NCBI GenBank assembly: GCA_001650955.1
Contig: LXYP01000009.1
Coordinates: 1 to 48,103 of the forward strand
Length of the DNA: 48,103 nt
Direction: 5' to 3'
DNA from: Sphingomonadales bacterium EhC05
GTDB taxonomy: Bacteria > Pseudomonadota > Alphaproteobacteria > Sphingomonadales > Sphingomonadaceae
Part shown: one piece after another, positions 16,245 through 23,998 of the stretch
How positions within the stretch are numbered: the first letter of the stretch is position 1
Layout of the letters: every line of letters starts with the position of its first letter
Position numbers and translations under genes: made by a program
Notes under the pieces: model-generated
The model's database searches: none
What the model was told of the DNA's origin: nothing
Seen by the model: only the letters and a program-made list of their open reading frames with translations

Positions 16245-18929
16245 TCAATCGATCAGGTTTTTTTGCCGCGCCTGCGCGATTGCTTGCGTGCGCCGGTTTA
16301 CCTCAAGTTTCGAATAGATATTCTTGAGGTGAAATTTCACAGTATTCTGAGTCAATTCAAATCTGCGGGCAATTTCTTTGTTCGAGTGCCCTTGAGCCAA
16401 TTGTTCAAGAATTTCATGCTCGCGGACACTCAACAAATCATTTCCGGATTGCGGCCGCACATCCCGGCGACGCTTCGACACTTGCGACACGAAATTCGCC
16501 AGCAAAACGCTTTCCTGCTTCAGGCTGAGATCAGCCTTCACCCGGCCAAGAATTGGTTTTAGCGGATCTAGTCCGACAAATGGTCCAATGATCCGCTGCG
16601 GTGCCGAAAGCTCTAGTGCCTCCCTCAACGCACTGATGCTTCGCTCATGTTTGTCCAGTTGCCAGAATAGCAATGCTTCGGAAACCAGTAACCGAATCTC
16701 GAAAAAGGTCGCACCGCGCTCATGTCCATCGAGAACGCATTGACGTACGGCGTTTGCGGCGAGCGACGATGACATCATGCGAGTTGTCGCCAGATTATAA
16801 ATAGCGACAAAATGATTCTGCCAATCGCGAGCCGAGGTCTTAAGATCATGTTTGCCTACCCAGCTATAGACATCATCGGCTATCTTCACGACTTCATTGG
16901 CATGGCCCCGGAGATAGGCGCCGCGCATCTTTAAGATGGTCGCATGGCGTTCGAGCCTGGTAAGGTTCCGACGCTTGGCAAGTTCGAGCATACGCTCGCA
17001 AAACTCGGCCGCCGTCCCCAGCTCGCCATGCTGTTCACAAGCCGCAAATCCCGCATCGAGGCCAACAATATATATCTCGGTCCAGCCATCATTTTTCTCA
17101 ATATGCGCAAGGACATTCGAGAGTTCTTCAATCTCGTGCCGTTCAATCTCTCCCGACCAAGCGCGGATCGAAAATTCGAGCACCTGCGCCATCCGTTTCA
17201 AGCCGCTGTCCGATCCGAAATTATTTTCTGCGAGATCAAGAGCTTGCACGATATTAGCTTGAGCCAAGTCAAATTTACCCCGGTATAATGCAAGGGTCGC
17301 TGCGTGAAGATAGCAATAGTTGAGGCCGAGCACGGATCCACTGTGCCGCATTTCACGAAATGCGAGCTCGAGATTCTCATGCGCCCGATCAAGCTCGCCA
17401 GTTGAAAATAGTGCAATGACTGCTTCGCACAACAAGGTGCCGGCCTCCAGTGGAGTCCAATCGTCCAGCTGCCCCGGCATATCTCGCACGGCGGTTTGAA
17501 CGGTCCAATCGCGTTTATCTTCATAGGCGCCGATCATCGAGCCTACTAAACGCCGGTCGCGATCGTAAGATTCCTTTGAACTTGTCAAACCCAGGGCGCC
17601 GGAGGCATCAAGGAGCCCTCGTGCCTCCTTATATTTTCCGTCTTTGCAATAGAGATAGGATTTAGCGACCATCAGCCTTGCGCTGCTGGAAACCAGATGT
17701 TCCGGCGCCAGTCTGAGCAAGGTTCGCATCACGTTAATGCCTGCCGTCAGGATGATCGACCAGCCTCCTCCATCGAGAATGAGACGTTCGACCAGAGCTT
17801 CATCCTCTGCCAATCTGGCATAACGTACTGCGGAAATTAATTGACCCTCGGTTTCGAACCAGGCGCTTGCGGCATGATAAATTTCTATCGCCCGGCCGGG
17901 CGCCTCAGCGAGCAGGTTTTCCCGCAGATATTCGGCGACAAGATGATGCAATCGAGTCCAGCCGCCAGCTGAGTCAGTTGGCACCAGCAGAGCGTCGAAA
18001 GCTTCGAGTTCGCGTAACATGGCAAGGCTGTTTCGTGAGCCTCTTACGGCATCTGCGAGCGAGGCGTTAAACTGTTCCAACACGCTCATTTCGAGCAAAA
18101 ATTCACGTACATCGGGCTCAAGCGTATCGAGCACTTGTTTGGTGAGATAGGATGCGATGAGGCTGGAAGAAATGCCCGAGTGGAACGCGGCGTCAGGCTG
18201 TGCTTGCTTTTGCACGCGCGCCAATTGCACAGCAACCGGCCAGCCTTCCGTCAGCTCAAAAATCTCGCGGGCGACTTTTTCCTCCATCTTGACGCCAAGC
18301 GCTTCCTTCGATTCCGCTTGAGTTAATCGAAGCTGTTCTGCTCCGATCTCGATCGCATCGCCCGCTGCAACGAGGCCTGGCAAATCGACCGATGGCGTAG
18401 ACCTGCTATTCAGCACGAGCGTGAAATTGACTGGCGACTCCCGGATCATCTGGTCGAGCAGACCGTCAATCTCGGGAGAGGCCGCTAGATGCATGTCATC
18501 AAGAATTAACACACAACGATGCGGCCAGTTGCCAATTCGGCGCATCAGACTGCTCAAAACCACTCGTGCTCTGGAATCCGGGAAGCCATTGCGCGCAGCT
18601 GCTTCAAACTGACCGAGTTCACCTCCTGCTTCAGCCAGAGAAAGCGTGATGTAAGCCAGAAACTGCTCTGGCACACAATCGGCTTCATCAAGACTGAGCC
18701 ATCCAAAAATATCCCCCGCGTCATGCTGCGCATCGAACCACTGGCAAAGCACTGTGGACTTGCCAAAACCTGCCGGCGCGACAAGGAAGATGGCTTTAGC
18801 AGACAGGCCTGTTTCCAATTTTTCGATAAGGCGCGCACGATCAACCAGGTTGATATTCGGCTTACTCGGCACGAATTTACTCGCAACGATCCAACTGCCT
18901 TCGCCGCCAATATCTTCTTCATCAGTCAT
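16245..18929 (-). CDS. MalT-type LuxR-family transcriptional activator (LAL)
   Basis: An 894-residue large ATP-binding LuxR regulator. Counting from the ATG at 18929, a Walker A loop lies at residues 51-59 (APAGFGKST) after the family lead FVPSKPNINLVDRARLIEKL. A Walker B-like CVLILDDMHL follows, then a long helical TPR-like middle region. The C-terminal LuxR HTH runs LSVREHEILEQLAQGHSNKEIARRFELTQNTVKFHLKNIYSKLEVNRRTQA. A TTG start at 18959 would add ten residues, but it has no ribosome site; the ATG is only slightly better. It lies between the amidohydrolase and the TonB operon on the same strand and is the obvious candidate regulator of both. The inducer is probably a pathway intermediate that binds the central region. 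Confidence 0.93.
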   Translation of the reverse strand: MTDEEDIGGEGSWIVASKFVPSKPNINLVDRARLIEKLETGLSAKAIFLVAPAGFGKSTVLCQWFDAQHDAGDIFGWLSLDEADCVPEQFLAYITLSLAEAGGELGQFEAAARNGFPDSRARVVLSSLMRRIGNWPHRCVLILDDMHLAASPEIDGLLDQMIRESPVNFTLVLNSRSTPSVDLPGLVAAGDAIEIGAEQLRLTQAESKEALGVKMEEKVAREIFELTEGWPVAVQLARVQKQAQPDAAFHSGISSSLIASYLTKQVLDTLEPDVREFLLEMSVLEQFNASLADAVRGSRNSLAMLRELEAFDALLVPTDSAGGWTRLHHLVAEYLRENLLAEAPGRAIEIYHAASAWFETEGQLISAVRYARLAEDEALVERLILDGGGWSIILTAGINVMRTLLRLAPEHLVSSSARLMVAKSYLYCKDGKYKEARGLLDASGALGLTSSKESYDRDRRLVGSMIGAYEDKRDWTVQTAVRDMPGQLDDWTPLEAGTLLCEAVIALFSTGELDRAHENLELAFREMRHSGSVLGLNYCYLHAATLALYRGKFDLAQANIVQALDLAENNFGSDSGLKRMAQVLEFSIRAWSGEIERHEIEELSNVLAHIEKNDGWTEIYIVGLDAGFAACEQHGELGTAAEFCERMLELAKRRNLTRLERHATILKMRGAYLRGHANEVVKIADDVYSWVGKHDLKTSARDWQNHFVAIYNLATTRMMSSSLAANAVRQCVLDGHERGATFFEIRLLVSEALLFWQLDKHERSISALREALELSAPQRIIGPFVGLDPLKPILGRVKADLSLKQESVLLANFVSQVSKRRRDVRPQSGNDLLSVREHEILEQLAQGHSNKEIARRFELTQNTVKFHLKNIYSKLEVNRRTQAIAQARQKNLID

Positions 18930-18963
18930 ATTTGACCGTTCGCCCGCAACTTTCGACAAGAGC

Positions 18964-19030
18964 TAGCATGAAACATCCATGCGCACCAGCATGGCAGCTA
19001 TATGTATCGGGGGAACGAGCTTTCATGCTA
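18964..19030. repeat. Nested inverted repeats in the LuxR-gene leader
   Basis: TAGCATGAAA (18964-18973) and TTTCATGCTA (19021-19030) form perfect 10-bp arms. Inside lies a second hairpin, CCATGC (18977-18982) with GCATGG (18989-18994). The block fills most of the 76-106 bases between the amidohydrolase stop and the regulator start. It could be a processing or attenuation structure, or a DNA operator. It lacks the T-run of a terminator. Confidence 0.4.
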
Positions 19031-19035
19031 TCCGT

Positions 19036-20268
19036 TTACAGTAGGTTCTTGATAATATTACCATCTTTGACAATCGCAGCGATATGTTTTCCTTGATCTT
19101 GCAAGACAGAAAGATCTTCGAGCGGGTTGCGGTCCAGAACGAGCAGATCAGCAATCGCGCCAGTTGCGATCACGCCGAGCTTGCCTGTCTGCCCAACTAT
19201 TTCTGCGTTAACCCGGGTTGCCGAATACAAGATCTGGGCTGGGCTCTCTACTTGCGAACGGATCAAAAATTCTCGCGATTGATGATCGAAGCTATCACCC
19301 AATAGATCGGTACCAAATCCCAGTTTAACGCCTACTTCACGGCAGATACGTATCGACTCCAGTCCGGCTTCGCGCACAAGCGAGAGCTTCGTCAGCATGG
19401 CCTCGCTCCAGCCGCTATCTTCTGCCGTATCAGCGAGCACTTCATAGGTGATCAGCGTGGGTACCAGATAGGCGCCTTTTTCAGCAGCGAGCTCCGCAGT
19501 GGCATGGTCGATCATATTCCCATGTTCAATCGTGCGCACACCGCATTCCAGCGCAACCCGGATAGCGTCAGCGCCATAAGCATGTGCCATCACATAAGTG
19601 CCGCGTCGTTCCGCTTCTTCTACAATCACGGAAATCTCTGACGGGCTATACTGATTGCGCTCCAGCGGATCGTGGGGAGACGATGCACCGCCGGAAACCA
19701 TGATCTTGATTTGATCCGCGCCCTTTCGCAATTCTTCGCGAACCGCACGCCTAACATCGTCTATCCCATCGGCAATCCGCGAGGTAAAGGCCAACGCGTG
19801 CTGGCAATGACAAATATCACGATCGTCGGTCCGTGAGCGAAAGTCGCCATGCCCACCTGTCTGACTTAATGCCCGCCCAGCGATAAACAGGCGCGGCCCC
19901 TGGATTAGACCATCCTCAACCGCTTGCTTGATGCCCCAATCAGCTCCAGCTGCATCCCGCACGGTGGTAAAGCCGCGTTGCAACATCCCTTCCAATATTC
20001 GGCCTGCCCGAGCGCTCATGAGAGTGGGCGGTACTTCGCTAAGGCGCGACAGATTAGCGTCCGCGAGAAAGGGATGGACGTGGCAATCGATGAGCCCCGG
20101 CAGCATATATCTTCCGTCACCTTCAATCTGCATATCGCATTTTTGATCAAGGTCCGATCCGATCTTAGCAATCTGTCCGTCCTGAATTTTCACATCGACA
20201 AGACCGGATACAGTCTCCAATTCCGGATCCACAATCCTTACATTGTTAAACAGGATCTCGTTCATCAT
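19036..20268 (-). CDS. Amidohydrolase of the prolidase-like (COG1228) group
   Basis: A 410-residue metal-dependent hydrolase of the amidohydrolase superfamily. The metal ligands are all present: His63 and His65 (DCHVHPF), a lysine in QIKIMVSGGASS suited to carboxylation, His in MAHAYGADA, His in TIEHGNMID and Asp in GFGTDLLGD. The TGGHGDFRSRTDD loop resembles that of Xaa-Pro and Xaa-Arg dipeptidases in the COG1228 group. No signal peptide is seen, so it acts in the cytoplasm. GGAGA lies four bases before the first of two ATG codons. Its placement beside a regulator, TonB receptor and putA suggests release of proline from a dipeptide or N-acyl derivative. An imidazolonepropionase-like role is the main alternative. 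Confidence 0.87.
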   Translation of the reverse strand: MMNEILFNNVRIVDPELETVSGLVDVKIQDGQIAKIGSDLDQKCDMQIEGDGRYMLPGLIDCHVHPFLADANLSRLSEVPPTLMSARAGRILEGMLQRGFTTVRDAAGADWGIKQAVEDGLIQGPRLFIAGRALSQTGGHGDFRSRTDDRDICHCQHALAFTSRIADGIDDVRRAVREELRKGADQIKIMVSGGASSPHDPLERNQYSPSEISVIVEEAERRGTYVMAHAYGADAIRVALECGVRTIEHGNMIDHATAELAAEKGAYLVPTLITYEVLADTAEDSGWSEAMLTKLSLVREAGLESIRICREVGVKLGFGTDLLGDSFDHQSREFLIRSQVESPAQILYSATRVNAEIVGQTGKLGVIATGAIADLLVLDRNPLEDLSVLQDQGKHIAAIVKDGNIIKNLL

Positions 20269-20349
20269 AGTGTCTCCATGCTGGTCTCGCTGAAAAACTC
20301 GGTAGCCCTAAAATATTATTATCCCCACTTTTTCCAACGTATGAAAGCT

Positions 20350-20361
20350 ATCCTTATGGGT
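20350..20361. promoter_or_regulatory. Second copy of the candidate LuxR operator
   Basis: ATCCTTATGGGT, 82 bases upstream of the amidohydrolase start, matches ACCCCTACGGGT at 9 of 12 positions. It keeps the central TA and most of the CCC/GGG arms. Confidence 0.35.
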
Positions 20362-20616
20362 GGGTCTGGCCGACGGCGATTTTATCCTAACTTGATTGGC
20401 GGGCCCAAAAGTAACTGCAATACTCAGCTGAATTGATGCATTGCCAGAGGACAAGCCAACATCCAGCGCGGAAGAACTGAAAACGGGCGTTATGAAACAA
20501 GCTCCGCACTGTCCGTCTTCTGGAAACTGTTACTTCGAAAGTTAAAGCAAACAAGTGATACACTTGGGAAAACCACGACCAATCAAGCGGGAGTGTATTG
20601 AGACAAAACGAATTTT
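20362..20616. other. Gene-free stretch
   Basis: No convincing gene or RNA was seen between the amidohydrolase promoter area and the transposase remnant. The only visible structure is a small palindrome, CAAGTG-ATA-CACTTG, at 20552-20566. Confidence 0.5.
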
Positions 20617-20826
20617 CTAATGTCCGCTTTCGTGAGTGGCCGAGTGATAAGATGGTCGGCATGATGCCTTGCCTGCAATACGCGCAAAGCCCCACTCACG
20701 CAAATCGACTTCTTCAACATAGGCATCAACTACACGAACCGGACTGTCATCCCCGACATAATCCTCCAAGCTAGGTGGTAACAGAAACATCTGATCACGG
20801 TCAGATCCAGCTACAAATCGGCTCAT
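20617..20826 (-). pseudogene. IS1182-like transposase N-terminal remnant
   Basis: From the ATG at 20826 the protein reads MSRFVAGSDRDQMFLLP, then SLEDYVGDDSPVRVVDAYVEEVDL, REWGF. This is the conserved N terminus of IS1182-type DDE transposases (M-RF--G-DR-Q--LLP--L-DYV--D-PVRVVD). It continues into a recognisable GRPSYHPAT-like segment and then breaks off at about 20640, where the frame ends. The DDE domain is absent. The 20851-21016 region upstream probably includes the old element end, but no inverted terminal repeat pair could be matched. Confidence 0.75.
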
Positions 20827-21016
20827 TCTCGCCTCCTGATGACCAGTCACAATATAACAAATTTCGTCACGTTTTTACACAGTCTCGGGATGTTGCGGAC
20901 ATTGCCTGACTGCATTTTGAATGCACATCACCTCAATTCAAACGAACCTCTCTCAGCATCACAATGTTGCTTTCCAGCACGCTTTTCTGGTCGGTGGCTT
21001 TTCGATTTTGTTCAAG

Positions 21017-21550
21017 TCAGACTTTTGTGATCGAACCCGGTTCGGGGATATAATCGGGCAGCAGATGAAAAGCCGCCGCATTTTTGTCGGCGAGAATGGC
21101 TGCAATCGGCCCGCCATGGGCGATCACGGCGATATTCTTATCTCTCGCCAGATCATGCCAGAGCTGCACGGATCGCGACACCAGTTCAGCGGTTGTTTCG
21201 CCTCCGCCTGGCCGAAAGCCGATAGGATCGCTCAACATGCCATCCATCGCGTTGCCGGTTTCGCGATAGATGGCATGCCAAGAGCGGCCTTCCCAGCTGC
21301 CGAAATTACGCTCGCGCCAAAGCGGATCCGCCTGCGCTTCGATCGACAGCAGCTTGGCGGCGCGTTCGGCGATCCCGCGGGTTCTGAGCATATCGGAATG
21401 GACAATCGCGTCGGGCGACAGCTGGACCAGACGTGACACAAGTATTGTTGCCATGCGCGCGCCCTCGCGGCTCAAGCCCATATCACTGACGCCGTAGCAG
21501 CGCTTTTGCCAGTGCATTGCCACGGGCGGATGCCGAACCAGCCAGATCAT
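21017..21550 (-). CDS. cobC: Alpha-ribazole phosphatase-like histidine phosphatase
   Basis: A 177-residue member of the histidine phosphatase (phosphoglycerate mutase-like) superfamily. The phosphohistidine motif is VRHPPV (residues 5-10) rather than the usual RHG. The second histidine is in AVIAHGGPI, and CYGVSDMGLS, ERNFGSWEGRSW and PGGGET match CobC proteins. CobC removes the 5'-phosphate of alpha-ribazole phosphate or adenosylcobalamin phosphate, the last steps of B12 assembly. The start at 21550 gives an ATGA overlap with cobS; an upstream in-frame extension is rejected. It is the last gene of the cobalamin operon. Confidence 0.88.
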   Translation of the reverse strand: MIWLVRHPPVAMHWQKRCYGVSDMGLSREGARMATILVSRLVQLSPDAIVHSDMLRTRGIAERAAKLLSIEAQADPLWRERNFGSWEGRSWHAIYRETGNAMDGMLSDPIGFRPGGGETTAELVSRSVQLWHDLARDKNIAVIAHGGPIAAILADKNAAAFHLLPDYIPEPGSITKV

Positions 21551-22341
21551 GAACCGCTGACGGCCAGCACGGCGAGGAGAAGGAAAAGCTGTCCGGCATA
21601 GACCGCAAAGCCCAGACAATCCCCGCTACTGCCGTCGAGCCGCCGCAACAACAAGCCCCGAAACCACCACAGGAACACAGCCGCCGCGCCAAACGTCCCA
21701 AGCACAGCTTCGGGTTGAACATAAGCGAACGGGCCAAGTATCGGCGTAGCGATCAGGCCGGCCCATAAGAGATCCCGCCAGCCGGTCCTGCCACCAACAT
21801 CCTTTGCCAGTCCCTGTCCTTTGGCCGCCACAGGGGCGACAAGGGCCATGACCGCTACCGCCATGAGCCGGCCAAAACAGGCGGACGCCACGAGCGCGAC
21901 GATCACAAAGTCCTGCGGCAGGGCGATCAGCAACGCCGCGCGGAGACCTACCGCCAGCACCAGACCGAGCGCTCCATAGCTACCGATCCGGCTATCTTTC
22001 ATGATCCGCTGGGTCGATTCCACATCATGTCCGCCGCCAAAAGCATCGCAGAAATCCGCCACGGCATCCTCATGAAAAGCCCCGGTCAGCCGGGCTTCGA
22101 AGGCGAGCGCGATGATTACTGCAATCGCCCGCGGCCAGATATGTGCGCTGCCAACCAGCACCGCCGCGGTGATCACCCCGACCAGCGCGCCAACCAACGG
22201 GAACCATATCACCGCGCGGGACAGGCCATGGCGCGCTTGTTCGGGGGTCAGCCGGTCCAATCCCGGCACATGTATCCGGGTTAAAAACTGCAAAGCAAGC
22301 AATGGCGGCACCCACCAGCGGATGGCAATAGGCTCCGTCAT
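21547..22341 (-). CDS. cobS: Adenosylcobinamide-GDP ribazoletransferase (cobalamin synthase)
   Basis: A 264-residue inner-membrane enzyme that joins adenosylcobinamide-GDP with alpha-ribazole (phosphate). The diagnostic stretch GAFHEDAVADFCDAFGGG followed by RIMKDSRIGSYGALGLVLA lies near residues 88-130. The rest is hydrophobic, with about six membrane segments. The name follows the Salmonella scheme (CobV in Pseudomonas denitrificans). It overlaps both neighbours by four bases, so it is translationally coupled with cobT and cobC. Confidence 0.97.
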   Translation of the reverse strand: MTEPIAIRWWVPPLLALQFLTRIHVPGLDRLTPEQARHGLSRAVIWFPLVGALVGVITAAVLVGSAHIWPRAIAVIIALAFEARLTGAFHEDAVADFCDAFGGGHDVESTQRIMKDSRIGSYGALGLVLAVGLRAALLIALPQDFVIVALVASACFGRLMAVAVMALVAPVAAKGQGLAKDVGGRTGWRDLLWAGLIATPILGPFAYVQPEAVLGTFGAAAVFLWWFRGLLLRRLDGSSGDCLGFAVYAGQLFLLLAVLAVSGS

Positions 22342-23351
22342 GGCATGATATCTGACAGCTTCGCGACATCATTGAGCAGCGCCGCCGCACTGTCCAGCAG
22401 GGGCAGAGCCGTGAGCGCACCGGTGCCTTCTCCGAGCCGCATGTTCCATTCCAGCAAAGGATCCAACCCGAGATGGTCGAGCGCTGCCCGGTGTCCCGGT
22501 TCCGCTGATAAATGAGCGGCAATCATATTCTTGGCGGTCCCGGGTGCAAGTCGCTCGGCGATCAGCGCTGCTGCAGTGGTGACATAGCCGTCGAGCAGCA
22601 CCGTGGAACCCTGCGCCGCGGCTTGCGCGAAGAAACCGGCCATCGCCGCGATCTCAAACCCGGCGACATCTGCAATGGCCAAGGCCGGATCGGCATCGAG
22701 CAAGCCGCCGGCCCGCTGGGAAGCCCGCGCGACAATGGCGCGCTTGTTCGCCAATATCGCATCATCCGCACCCGCACCGCGCCCGGTTGCGATCTCACTA
22801 TCAGCGCCCGACAACAACATGGTCAAACACGCCGCTGGCGTGGTGTTGCCAATCCCCATTTCTCCAGCGATCAGCAGGACAAAGCCCTGATCAAATGCCA
22901 GCCTCGCCTCCACCTCGCCAACGACCCAGGCGGCGTGGAATTGGTCCTTCGTCATCGCGGGACCATCGGCCAGATTGGCTGTGCCCGCAGCGATGCGCGC
23001 ATCATGATATGATCCGGTCTGCCCTCCGGTTTGCGGCGGCTGTATCGTCCCGACGTCAACCAATCGCAGATCCGCCATTTGCGCGGCGGCCAAAGCCGTG
23101 CTGGTCGCTTTGCGGGCGATTATAGTTTCCATCATGACCGTGGTGACCGCGGACGGCCATGCTGATACGCCGCTTTCGATCACCCCGTGATCGGCGGCAA
23201 ACAGGACAATACGGCGCGGTTTGGTCCGAGCTGAAAGATCTTGCTGCGCGACCGCGAGTTGAATCGCCAGAGCCTCAAGACGCCCCAAACTGCCTTGCGG
23301 CTTGGCCAGGGCATCGAGATATGTGGCCACATCTTGCGGGTTGATTGTCAT
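22338..23351 (-). CDS. cobT: Nicotinate-nucleotide:dimethylbenzimidazole phosphoribosyltransferase
   Basis: A 337-residue enzyme that makes alpha-ribazole 5'-phosphate from the lower ligand and nicotinate mononucleotide. Visible motifs are IVLFAADHGVIESGVSAWP, GEMGIGNTTPAACL, TGRGAGADD, LDGYVTTAAALIA and the C-terminal RLGEGTGALTALPLL, which carries the catalytic glutamate. It is called CobU in the Pseudomonas scheme. It directly follows bluB, which makes its dimethylbenzimidazole substrate, with an ATGA overlap. Confidence 0.97.
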   Translation of the reverse strand: MTINPQDVATYLDALAKPQGSLGRLEALAIQLAVAQQDLSARTKPRRIVLFAADHGVIESGVSAWPSAVTTVMMETIIARKATSTALAAAQMADLRLVDVGTIQPPQTGGQTGSYHDARIAAGTANLADGPAMTKDQFHAAWVVGEVEARLAFDQGFVLLIAGEMGIGNTTPAACLTMLLSGADSEIATGRGAGADDAILANKRAIVARASQRAGGLLDADPALAIADVAGFEIAAMAGFFAQAAAQGSTVLLDGYVTTAAALIAERLAPGTAKNMIAAHLSAEPGHRAALDHLGLDPLLEWNMRLGEGTGALTALPLLDSAAALLNDVAKLSDIMP

Positions 23352-23998
23352 CGTACGAACCGCGTCTTTGTCCGGTCAATCCGGCCCTGCCAGCCCAGTT
23401 TCACCAGCTCTGGCTGCTCGCTCTCTTCCGCTGGATAGCCGATGCATAGATAGGCGACGAATCGCCAGTCGAGCGGAATATCAAGCATAACGCCAATCTT
23501 GTCCGGTTCCAGAATCGAGACCCAACCCAAGCCAATATTGCGCGCCCGGGCAGCAAGCCAAAGATTCTGGATGGCCATGACGACCGAATAGATCATGGTT
23601 TCCGGCATCGTCTGACGACCCAGTCCGCGTCCTTCCGGCGCATCATCATCGCAAAATACCGCAAGATGGACCGGCGCTTCCCGCAATCCGTGAAGCTTGA
23701 GTCGCTGATAATCCGACTGGACCTGGCGATCTTCATAGGCAGCGGCGGCCTTGCAATTTTCCATATCGACATGGGTGACGATGGACGAACGAACGGCCTC
23801 GCTCTGCACCGCGACAAACCGCCATGGCTGTGCATTGCCAACCGAAGGAGCCAGACAGGCGCGGTCCAGCAAATCATCGATGATTTTCGGTTCGATCGGT
23901 CGGCTATCAAAGCGGCGTACATCGCGGCGCCAAGACAGAAGATCGTCGAGCTGCTCGTGAAAACCGGCGTCAAAGGTCGGAGCGTTGCGCGCGATCAT
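23348..23998 (-). CDS. bluB: 5,6-dimethylbenzimidazole synthase BluB
   Basis: A 216-residue flavin-destructase of the nitroreductase fold that converts FMNH2 into the B12 lower ligand. RRDVRRFDSRPI (FMN phosphate contact), APSVGNAQPWRFV and GLGWVSILEPDKIGVMLDIP are characteristic and set it apart from ordinary nitroreductases. Its presence means the cell can make the standard lower ligand under oxygen. It overlaps cobQ and cobT by four bases. Confidence 0.95.
   Translation of the reverse strand: MIARNAPTFDAGFHEQLDDLLSWRRDVRRFDSRPIEPKIIDDLLDRACLAPSVGNAQPWRFVAVQSEAVRSSIVTHVDMENCKAAAAYEDRQVQSDYQRLKLHGLREAPVHLAVFCDDDAPEGRGLGRQTMPETMIYSVVMAIQNLWLAARARNIGLGWVSILEPDKIGVMLDIPLDWRFVAYLCIGYPAEESEQPELVKLGWQGRIDRTKTRFVR

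Noticed and set aside
20387-20695. A 102-codon - strand frame around the transposase remnant
   Set aside because: Its composition is odd and it shares no block with transposases; only the neighbouring frame shows IS1182 similarity.
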